NCBI GenBank assembly: GCA_019925095.2
Contig: CM034406.1
Coordinates: forward strand, 11,713,388-11,777,387
DNA length: 64,000 nt
Direction: 5' to 3'
Source of the DNA: Dendrolimus kikuchii
Taxonomy: Eukaryota > Arthropoda > Insecta > Lepidoptera > Lasiocampidae
In this document: positions 24,901-36,900 of the stretch, piece by piece
How positions within the stretch are numbered: the first letter of the stretch is position 1
How the letters are laid out: each line of letters opens with the position of its first letter
Made by a program: the position numbers and the translations under genes
The notes under the pieces: generated by a model
Seen by the model: only the letters and a program-made list of their open reading frames with translations
Told to the model about the DNA's origin: nothing
Database searches by the model: none

Positions 24901-27900
24901 TGCGGCTAATATCATTATGTCTGTTCATTTGTGTTGTACATGTTCAGCATACTCTATCGTCTGTTTATACACTTTAGTTATGCTATATTTATCTTTGGGT
25001 TTCGATCAACATTTCTCTCTTGTCTTTCACCTCCTTCTCCCAATTATTTAGGGTCGGCACCAATATCTATATTCCTGCCATAGTCTTATATTCTGACATA
25101 AGTTTTCTAATATACCACAAATCATGTCATCCTTCACACAATCCATCCATCTCTTTTTTGGTCTACCTTCCTAGGCTCCGATCAACAGCATCTTAACGTT
25201 AAATCCCAGTTGCGTTTGAAGTGTCCGCTTCGGAGCCCAGGATCACTTTCTAAGTTTTTCTCTTAACTCGCGCTGTTTTTAACATGCTTTATTATGATAC
25301 CGTTAGCACATATGTCGTCTTTCATGTCAAGCGAAGATTTGTTGAATCCACCCCTTCTACCGGGACCTGGCGGCGGCGGCATGCTTAAACATTTGTTCGA
25401 CCCATAACTGACCGAGTTTGGGGTTTCGATATGTAAAGATTAAAAAGAATTCTTATAATCTTATTCCGGTGTCCATCTATCTGTGTGTGTCACAGCTTAT
25501 TATCACATGAACCGCTCAAACTAGAAATATGAAATTTGGCGCTCATATAGCAATCTCGTGTCTCTATAAATACACAATGACGAATTTGCAAAAAACTAAT
25601 AACACTGACAGGAGGGCTCAAAAAGAAAAACTTAATTCAAAACTGAATTGTAATTCTACGTCTATTTCTTTGTTGCAGTGGTCACCGGCGGCACTGATGG
25701 TATTGGGAAAGAATACGCAAGGGCGGTAAGTATTTTAAATGCTTTTAAAAAGACTAGGTCTTTGAAGTCTATTTGTAAATTGTATCAGTTCATAAACATA
25801 TAAAATGAATATTTCATCCAAATTGCTATCATAAATACCATAATTAAGAATTAAAACATAAAAAAATATATAAAATATCCAATAAGAAACTAGCAACATA
25901 CAAATATATAGCAATAAAGTCACTTTACATTCAGACATAATTATAGTAATAACAAAATTATACTAGATGTAGCGGCTTGGGGAGGCCTACGTCCAGCAGT
26001 AGATTGCGATTGGCTGACGACGACGACTAGAAATATCCCCTTTGTAAAAATAGATAAATCGAAGTCCGAAAGACACAAAAACAAAATAAGAAAAGAAACT
26101 TATTACCTGACAAAAAACGGGATAAGGGAGAGGTTATATTAAAAAAAAACAACACTAGTAGTTTTTGAAAAAACTACACTGAAGACTGAACGGAAATCAT
26201 TTTATAGGGGTTTGATTTAGCAAAACGACTATGAAACCTAAAATTTCAGGTTGAAAATACATTTACAATAGTTATTATTTAAATTATTTTAATTAAATAT
26301 TGCCCGAACTAGCTACACTTTTAAACAAAACTTTAATAAAATTTCCAACCTTGTAGCGTATCTCTAGCGTACAAATCGCTTATTCAAGCAGCATTCATAA
26401 ATTTACAACTTTACGTAATTGGATAATAATTTTACAAATTAGTTAATTGGTTGAATCACTTTCACAACTCAAAGTAGAATATTAAAATATATCTCCCTGC
26501 ATTTTATTCAACGAATATTTAATTTTAAAATTCAACTAGTAGTCTAAGAGGCGCTGAATATCGACCTTCACGCATCTGATAACGAGATGAGACCTATTTG
26601 TTATCAAGTTATATTGATTTGCAAATCGGCTATGATGGCTGGCTACTGGAAAAGTGATCATGGCTATTTTTGAAATCTTCAAAGCATGGCAATGATATTC
26701 CATGAACGTTTTTGCAGGCAAACCTGTACGGTCATTTTTGTAATTACATTATCTTTCTTATGATAACATTTTTTATTTGTTAACAGAACGGTAAAAAACT
26801 CGTGGTAGTGTAATGGCTAGCGCAGGCGTCCCAGTCTCAAAAGGGCGCGGGTTCGATCGTGGCCGGAACGCATGCAACACTTAGGCAGTTTTCTGACCTA
26901 ATGTGCATATTGTTACAATTACCACGTGCTAAAAACGGTGAAGGAAACCGATAATCGATGTGAGAAACCTGCCAAGCCGCCTTGGACAAGCATGGCGGGT
27001 ATACTGTCCGTTCCCCTATAATGGGAGGCCAGAGCCCAGCAGTGGGACATTTATGGGCTGTTATTATTATATATATTATAACAGAACCGTGGCCTTACCT
27101 ATATTTACTTACCTGTTACTGCCAGCTTGCCACGTAGCCATGAACAGAAATAGGTCGGCAAGTCTATCAAAGCATATTCTCCATGTTAAAAACTATTAGT
27201 TGAGACTTTTGTTCAGTTGTCAGATGAGTTGAAGGTTATGAAAAAATATTGAGTACAATTAATTTAATTAATAATAATAGCCGTGAACACTTTTTGATTG
27301 GCAAGCTATCACAGGCGTTGTTTGAACTTTTTAGAACCTTATTTTTTCGTATTTGAAATTAGTTATGCGGTCCGTGATGATGGCAACAGAACGGACGGAA
27401 TGTCACTCGTTCTTTGGAAGATGGGGCGGCCGCTAGTGAGGGATGCGACCTGTGTTGACACACTGACCCCGTCACATCTTTCAATGACCGAGTCAGGGGT
27501 TGGCAACGTTGCCGCTTCAGCCGAAGACGTCAAATGGCGCAAATATGGAGCCTTAGGAAGGGGTTACATATTTGTGCCTTTGGGGTTGAAACATTAGGCC
27601 CGTGGGATCCGTCGGCAAAGAGTTTCTTTAAAGACATATGTAAGAAACTCTGACACTACCCGTGATCAGAAGGCTGGCTCATATTTTGCACAACAAATAA
27701 GTATTGCCATACAGCGTGGCAATGCAGCCCGCCTTCTGGGCATGCTCCCCGTTGGCAGTGATCTGCTACATAATGTACTTTAGTTTCAATGTCTTTGTTT
27801 TTTTTTTTACTAAATCATTCATATCTTTGGCGACTAGAGTAGTTATGTCATGAGAAAATATTTGTTTTTAATATGTCACTTGTAAGAAAATATTCCAAGA

Positions 27901-30900
27901 GCAAGGCAATGTATTGGAAGCGATTCAGAATATTATTTTAGGTAGATTTCGCTATATTATATTACAATCCGTAACAGGCGTGTTTATAAATCAATATAGT
28001 TTGATAAAAATATGTCTCATCTGGTTATCAGATGGGTGAAGGTCGATCTTCACCGTCTCCTCTACTATAGAGCTGTTTGAACGAACTAAAATCCCATCCA
28101 CACTAATGTAAAAAAAAACTGTCAGTCGTAACACTGCACATCAGAAGTGAAAACTTTGTATGTCAGCGTGACTACTACTACTACTACACCCCAAAAGTGC
28201 CTAAAAAGTTTTCATTTCAAAATGTTAAAGTTACTTTTTTGCAAATTTTCTTTGAGCTTTTTTTTTAAATTTCGTATACATGATAGGACGTTATCTATGA
28301 TGTAGTGGTCCAAGTGTTATCCAATTTTTTTAACGAGGGGAAATCCGTTTGAAACTACACCGCGGGGGAATCGCGGTGGGGAGTATGGGATTCGCCACGT
28401 TGGGGTGGCACTAGCACCGCAAGCAAGAACTGCTATTGCCGCGCCACGGTCGCCGATACCCAATAAAGCCCGTCGGTGTTCCGTCCTTCGCCTTTATGCC
28501 AGGGCCACAAGCATTTGGCCTAGTCATTTAGATGGCCTTGGCAGGTTGCGGATCATAAGGCCTCTTCCACTGCTGGGTCGAATTCCCGACGAGCGCACGC
28601 GGAACACCGGCGCGCCCCCATCGTGGCGACATTAACTGCGGGTGAGAAGCCTTCCCCAGGGACCAACCCGCGCCGCTCGCTCACGTCGGCCGAAGGTCTA
28701 GAGACTCCCTCCGGTGCCGACACGTCCTCCTTTGGCAGAAGTGTAGCAAGCTGGTACGGTTACGCTCCCGCTCTGCATTATTCCAAGTATTAATCTCATT
28801 CAACTGAACGTAGAGGTCCCGGATTCGGTTTCTGGCACGGTAAATTTTGTAAACGAACTTTCTGTTACTTTTGTTTGGTTATTTGGGATCAACCCCAGAA
28901 TTGTCTATTCTAACTTGCTTAATAAAATATTAAGCAATGTCTGTTGATTATTATTAAAATTAAATTAAATGCAACATTATTACATCATACAAACTCTCAT
29001 GAAAAATGAACTTGACTGTAACCTTGTCTCTTGAATGTCACCCCTGACCTCTGACTCTTGCTATTTGAATAATAAATTATATATTGTAAGAAAGTTAATT
29101 TATAAAGTTCGGATCTTCAATACGAGTTGACTAGGTTTACCTGCGGTTCCTTTTTACAACTCATGAACTGATCCTGTTTTTTAACGAGGGCATATTCGTT
29201 TGAGCGTTGGTGCGCGGTAAAGGTGTGTGGGATACGCCAAGTTTTGATCGTAATAGCACCTCCGGAGAGATACTATAGCCACCAGAGACGGGGATCCACA
29301 TTATCGCCCCTCGATGGTCCCTCCTTCGTTTTACGTCAAGGCCACGGGTGAACAGAGTAATCACTCCGCGGGCCCTGGTAAGCAGTGGCCAATCAGCCTC
29401 TTCTGCTGCCGGGGGAACCAAGCCCCTATCGTCATCCGTTTCTTGCCGTGGAGCGGTTAGTAACTAGCGACACTGGAGGACTTGTGAGGAGCGCACGCGA
29501 AACCCTAGTATGCTCCCATCTCGTACAGCTGCGGAGCTGAGGCCTTACTTTCAAACGTCTTTTGTCGTTTTTTTTAGAACTTATAGCTTCAGAGCCAATG
29601 AAAAGCAGACATTACCTATTTCAGTAAATTGAATTTTGTCTCATGACTGTCTTATGTTTACTGTACGTGAGATAGGGACTAGCTAAGCCCAATCGCGGTA
29701 GATTTAGTAGTGCGCAGGTCTATCAGGTACAAAAATTAGTTGAACTTCGAAAGTATTTCAGTAAAGTTGCCGTTTGTGTATTTTAAATTATACTATTATT
29801 ATAATTGAAAAATTAAAATGGCAGACGGTTATGGCGCTTGCAACATCGTAGCAGACACTTCAAAATTTTAAAAATAAAAAAATTCAAAAGTATTTCAGTA
29901 AGTCTGAAATTTATATATGTTATTCTCAACACTATTATCAGCTTATGTTTATAAAGGCAGACGTTTTTTCCGGTTAAAACAATTCGGCAGACAGAGGAAC
30001 AATCTACAGCCTTTGAAATATTTCGAATACCAATGTGATGTTTTGACTGATTGATAGCAAATTGTATGTAATAAAATGTGTGATATATTTTATGCCGGGA
30101 ATCCCGGGGGGCGCGGTTTGTAGTCGTTCTGATGCATAAAATTTGCTTATTCTTGGAAAATCAAATCATTGTTATGTCTTGAACAGTGACTTACTTAGTC
30201 ATTTATTGCCGGTTCCTATGGGTCTCTTACTATTGTATTTATTCATGTGCCTTATCATTGGTAGAAATTTAACATTACTTTTATGGAGCTTATGTCAAAT
30301 TGTTTGGTTCGGACGGCTTCTGTGGTCGAGCGGGCTAAGACTTTGCCGGGTTGCCTCATTGCAACGCAGAGGCTCCGGGTTCGATTCCTGATATGGTAAA
30401 TTTCGGAAACGAATTTTTTCCGTTATTTACTATATTAGGGCCGATCCCAAACACCCATGTTTGGGATCGGCCCCAGAGTAGTCAAGTGTATACTACCTAT
30501 AACACAAGCGTAACTTGCTTAATTTGGGGATATACAATATGTATGTTTGTCTGCCGATTATATTTTTATTAATTAATTTTAACTGATATGAAAGCAAATG
30601 AAAGTTTGGCAAGACAGGAACCGGCCATCAGTAGGTACGTGTTAACATAAACTTATATTGTAATTAAAATGTTGGTTTGTTGCAGTTGGCGGCAAGAGGC
30701 TGTGATATCGTCCTGATCAGTCGATCGTTAGAGAAACTACAGGCCACTGCTGAGGAATTAGGTATCCATAACTATTTATTAATTGCTTGAAGTCTTTTTT
30801 AATGTTAACACAAGTGGCCGTATCGTACGTAATACGACGAATTGCGTGATTAATAAAAACAATGAAAGCTATTTCGAACACTAACTTCTTATATTAAATA

Positions 30901-33900
30901 TGAAAAAAATAGGTTAATCTCGACGTTGTAAGAGAATTTCAAATCAAATCAAATCATTTTTATTCCGAACTAAGTGTTACAGGTCTTATACAATATAACT
31001 GAGAACTTATTACTTAGTTGGCCTTTAATAGCGTCGCAATATTAATGTTACTTAGCCTCTCTCTGTAAAATGTAATATTTAATTTGGTGCCTTTACATAT
31101 TTTATTTTATTTAAAACAACACAATATCATCTTAATTTTTACCTCTCACTTAAACATTCTTGGACACTATAATAGGATTTTTTGACCAACCACTCGAATA
31201 ATTTTTGTTTAAATATATTAAAATTATTTTCTTGCATTATACTCTTACTACATTAGACTCCGCCCGATTTTTAGGATTAGTAATAGATAACAGATTAAAT
31301 TGGAAAAATCATATAGATAAGTTAAGCAAAAAAATAAGTAGTTCGACATTTGCAATGCACAAATTAGCACCGACAGTCAATACAGACACTCTGCTTACAG
31401 CTTACTATGGGCTTTTAGAATCAGTTTTAAGATATGGTATCATATTTTGGGGTAATTCATCCAATACAAATACTATATTCTTAATGCAGAAACGCTGTAT
31501 ACGAGCAATGTTCAAAATACACATAACTGAAAGCTGTAAACCGCTATTCATCAAATATAGTTTACTCACTGTGCCATCGCTATATATATTTGAAGTCACA
31601 ATGTTTGTCCACAAAAATCTACATCTGTTCCAAATATATCCGACGTTACGGTTGCTATCCGTGCAGGAACGGAGAAAGAATACAATGTCCTGCGGCCGGG
31701 CGGCCTGTCGTAAGAGGCGACTTAACAACCCACAGCCAGATGGTAGGGCATTTGCCCGACTGGTGTTGCAAATGTCCAAAGCCGATGGTAACCGCTTTCC
31801 ATCAAGTGGGCCGTCTGCCTGTCTGCTGATCTCCTGTAATAAAAAAATAAAATATACGCAATAAGGAAAACTGTGTGACCCCGCAAAAACAACTTCACTG
31901 TATAAGAGTATAGTATGCATGGCCTCAAAAATATATAATAACATCCCAAAAGAGCTGAAAGCTCTGAGAACTAAATTATTTAAATCACGATTAAAAAAAG
32001 TACTAATAAGAAAAAGCTACTACAGTGTAACTGAGTTCCTTAATGATAAGTTTTAGATATAAGTGATAAGTTTGAATATTAAGTGTTTAAATATATTTAT
32101 AATATTTGTACCATATAAATATCACTAGAAACAGATCTAAATTTAAATTGTGCGTCGTTTAGTATTTGTTAATTTAAGGCTATATAGGCATAATTTTAAG
32201 ATTAAAATATTAGTGATAATAATTAAAACCAAATAAGTATGTACCTTTATAAGTTAAAAAAAATTGTACGCCCAACCGGCAAAAAACATGTGCTCAGTAT
32301 ATAACAACAAGACCTATTGTATAACCATGTTTTTATGCAATAAATTATTTTGGTTTGATTTGATTTGAGTATATTACACGGTAACTTATTAATTATATTC
32401 TTGATGCCATCCCAAACACACTTTTATCATATAGTGCAGTGGTATGTGGAGGCATACAAATTATATTCTTATTAATATGTCAGGCACTTTATAATTTCCT
32501 AAATTATTTTTGTGTTGTTTTTAGTTAACATGATAATTTAGCTCACCAACCTTAAAATACTCGACCGACTGCTTGTTAATAATACACGCAGAATGAAGTA
32601 TTCTATAAAGTTAACAGATATCTACTGCGTTTGCGTATTATTTAGGCACTAAAGCCTGAAAAAATATCCAAAATAAATAACCCCCATTATATTGTTACGA
32701 CTTGCAAGACTCGAATTAAAATGCCGTTGGAATTATTATAGAGTTTATTAGAACTATACAAACACGTATAACACAGGTACAAATATAACCGAACGCAACA
32801 AGTACAAACGTAATGCAGAAGATCGTAATTCAATAACACGCGCAAAGTCCGTCACTAAATAGATTACCGAATGTACACAAGTCTTCCTTCGCTCGTGGTT
32901 ATCGCTCGACTGCTTCTTCGCTCAATCGAGGCATTGCTTTATACTGCACAGATGCAATATATCTGCCCGGCCGCGTGACCGAATTTCCTAGAATCACCTG
33001 GCTAATGACTGCCATAAAAGATTACAATACACAATGGGCTGTTTTCTAATCACAAATTTTAAACATAAAGTAAACAAAAGAAGACCATATGCCGAAAGGT
33101 AATAAAATGTGTTTCTACAGGTATGCATGTGTGAATTTGTCTTTGTCGGCGTATAGGTCGTAACAATATTAAAAGCTTACCAACAGGTCATGTTCAAACC
33201 AAATTTCATTAAAAATTATGTGCGATTTCAAAACTTAGCAACTGACACTGTTGTTTATATGTATGTTTGTGCATTTATTATCTTACTAGGAATATACTAA
33301 TGTATTGTGTTAGGCAAAACATGTGAAGACTGTATCAAAACATGATATCGGTCTCAATAAGCCTCATAAATAGTTTTATAGTAGCATATCATGTAAGATA
33401 ATGATGTTTTTGGTGCTGGAATGTAAAAATTATTCGAATGCACTTGTTAGGTTTTGAGATTGACTTTTGGAGAATGGATAGTATAACCGCCACGTTTGTC
33501 CAAGGCGGCTGAGCAGGTTTCATCACGATGTTTTCGTTCACCGTTGTTAGCACGTGGTATTCTATACTATAATAAATCTGGACAATATGTTTCAAAATGT
33601 AAAAAAAAAATCGGGGGCCTAATTCGGACCAACAGATTCCGAAAATACAATTTTTAGATTTTCTGTGTGTCTGTCTGTTACAACATAACGTGAAAACTAC
33701 AGAACTCATTTAAATGAAACTCAACATGGAGCTAGACTATATCCCGGGGCGTTGGAATCGCGTTTTTGAATTTACTAACAAATACCTACATTGTCATAAA
33801 CGACATGCTATTCATTGTATTACTTCAAATCAGGTTGACTTCTATGTTTTTCTGGGTAGTTGTTTAGACTGAATGGACTTATTTTATTTGTTATTATTAT

Positions 33901-36900
33901 ATGTAATTATATTATAGGTATAAAACCGAAATAAGTTCTTATTTAAGTAAAATAAAGTTACTGCCTAGGGCTTGATACACAACGTAGCAGTGGGGCAAAT
34001 TCTAGTTGTAACAATATACACATTAGGTCAGAAAACTGCGTATGTGGTGCATGCGTTCCGGCCAGGATTCGAATCCGCGCTCCTTGAGCCAGCGACAAGT
34101 GCGTTTGCTATTACGCTACCACGAGATTGCACAGCTGATATGTATATTTACGTAATTAAGCAAAGTTTTTTTTTATTTAGAGCGCGACTACAATATCTTG
34201 ACGAAAATAATTCAGGCGGACTTCAGTGAAGACGATAACATCTACGAGAACATCGAGAAGGAGATATCTGGCCTCGAGATTGGCACCTTGGTCAACAATG
34301 TCGGCATATCTTACACGTATCCTGAATACTTCTGCGAACTTCCTGATTGGTGAGTTATCATGTCCAGTGTACATACATACATAACTTCACGCCAGTTCCC
34401 TTGCGGGGTAGGCACGAACAACAGAGCGCCATTTAGGCCCATTCTTACACACCTCACTTGCTTTTTTGACATTCATAACTCTTGTCATGCACACTCGTCT
34501 GTTTTTAAGGCTGACATCACCCTCCGCTAGTACACGATCAATTTGATCATGGAAGGTGTGTCGAGAAGCCTTCCACGACTTCTGCATCCATCCACTTTTG
34601 CATTGTATATCTGTTTAGTCATTCTTTCATCATGCATTCTTTCCACATGCCCGAACCACCGGAGCACAGTGTACATAGCTGGGGCATTAACTCGTTAATC
34701 CGTTAATCGTTAATTAACGAAGTTAACATTTCGAGTAACGGATTAACTTTTTAAGTGAACTTAAAAATATGTTAACGGACTCGTTATCTTCCGATAAATT
34801 TCCCAAAGTACGTTAATAGTTAATCCAGCACAATCACAATCTGTTTATTAAATATAATACTGCTATACCCTCAAGCGCTGCAATCGAACGTCTTTTCGCC
34901 ACTGGCAAGGATATACTACAGCCGAAACGAGCCTCGCTTTCAGACGAGAACTTATATATAATAATGTTCATGAAGAGGAATATTCATATTATGCCAGATG
35001 ACTAAACTGACAGATAAATTGGACGGGTTAGTATCGTTTCGTCTAAGATGTAAGTGGTCTATGTAGCAATTCGTCTATATAGTAATTGGTAATTATATTT
35101 AAAATTACTTCGTCTAATTAGTGTTTTGTCCAGAACGCAACTAGTCTATCTTAAAATAAATTCTAAACCTTAATCCATATGAATGAAAAAACATTGTATA
35201 TCAACATGCCCATATTAAACACTCTAATAATTAATTATACCCGTTTTTTTATTTAGAACCTGTTAACTTCCAGAACTAACAGTTTCTACAAGAAGATGCA
35301 ATTTTCATCACGTGTTAACGATTAACGTTAACTTGCGTTAAATTTTCTGAAACGTAACGCTTTAACTTTTAACGAAGTTAACTTTTTCAGCAACGGATTA
35401 GCGATTAACGAAGTTAACTATTTGATTAACGGTGCCCAGCTAGCTATGCCAGTGTAATTAGACAAACCAACACTTTTACGTGTACACTATGATATTGTAG
35501 AGTTGTTAAGATACGTAGGTATTCTGGCAAAATTTGACCCTTGTATTTTCGTTATGTCCTTCCTTCCGTCTTTGACTTTTCATAAACAAAAAAAAACAAA
35601 ATTTGTCTTAGTTTTTCGATCATTTTTCTCGGCAACTACTGAGTTTACATGAATGATGTTAGGCAGGCAGGTGTAGTCTGTATAGCACTATAAACTTCTG
35701 TGGTGTAATCACAATAAAGCGAAGATCAAAGTCGGTCGCTATACATGTCACTGTAACTAAGTTAATTAAACATAGTCGTGTCGTATCGCAAATCAGATTT
35801 TGACAAAAACATAACAGGGTTCCTTATGCCTCTTTAATGAAGTCAATAGGTAAGGAGGAGATATTAGCTCCTAAAGGCGCGAAAATTGTGTAACTTTTAA
35901 ACTGAGGTGCAAAATTCTGAAATAGAAAATAAAGCAACACCAAAAATACTGTCTACGAAAATGTGTTCGATCAATATCTGTCCAGTTGTTTTTAAGATAA
36001 GCGATAATTTTTTTAAACTGTTTTGCTTTGCTATGTAGCTCTATTCGATTAAAAAAAATAACCCTTATATTTTCGTAATGTTTCTCCGTCTTTGTCTTTT
36101 CTTAAAAAAAAGACAACATTTTGTCTTAGTTTTGTACGTCAGTCATTCTTCTCGGAACTACCGGCTTTACATGTATGAAGTTTGACAGGAAGAGTATTAA
36201 ATACTGCGCTGCAAAGTGCTATAGTGCAATCGCAAAAAATGAAGATTAAAATTGGCCGCTGTGTAACCAAGGATTAGGGTAATTTTGTTCAGTATACATA
36301 GTCGTGTGGAATATCGTTATTCAGATATTTAAACTAAAAGAAGGATAAATCTGAAAAAATCAAGTAACTCCAATAATACTTACCTACAACTAAAATTGCT
36401 TTGAAGAAGATATAAGAAGAGATAAACAGGCCGATGCGTTGATTCATCGGAGTGCACTAACTACACAATAAATAAGTCCTAGGGTCAAACATTCTCTCTG
36501 GTGGGCATTGACTTGAGACAGGAGTACTTTTCCCATGAACAATTATATGTTGGCTTATCTTGAGTAGTGCCCAGCAAAGTGGACACGGGAAGGAGTGTTT
36601 TCTCCATGGGAAATTATATGTTGACTTATCTTAAGTAGTGCCCAGCGAAGTGGACACGCAAAAGAGTGTTTTTTACCCATGGGCAATTATATGTTGGCTT
36701 ATCTTAAATAGTTCCCAGTGAAGTGGGCACAGGTCAGGTTTGAAAATAAAGCTGCACAACTTTATTCCTCATAGTCCCGCGAAATACTCGTAATGTTTTA
36801 ACTTTTAAGCTAGTCAGGTAGAATGTTGGTAACATATTATGAATTCAGTTAATAAATGAAACGCGCTGACGCTAATTAGTTATTCTGGCAGCGTATCTAT

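Larger units (their letters stand above)
26541..28073. mobile_element. Composite TIR element (family B) with nested insertions
   Basis: The ends are inverted copies of about 50 bp: AGAGGCGCTGAATATCGACCTTCACGCATCTGATAACGAGATGAGAC on the left and, in reverse, GGAGACGGTGAAGATCGACCTTCACCCATCTGATAACCAGATGAGAC on the right. A shorter relative lies at 45147-45757 in the other orientation. Inside are a SINE (26793-27079) with its own target duplication and a retroelement-like coding scrap (27310-27770). No transposase was recognised. Confidence 0.6.

Noticed and set aside
26798..26870. tRNA gene
   Set aside because: A- and B-box-like motifs are present but no cloverleaf or 3' acceptor pairing; it is the head of a SINE with a typical tail and target duplication.
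30310..30385. tRNA-Ser/Leu gene
   Set aside because: The A- and B-boxes are good, but the body continues as a SINE and other copies exist at 28797 and 59397.
31205..31864. One 219-residue protein
   Set aside because: The first two-thirds are LINE reverse transcriptase; the last 60 residues come from the inserted SINE and are fused by chance.
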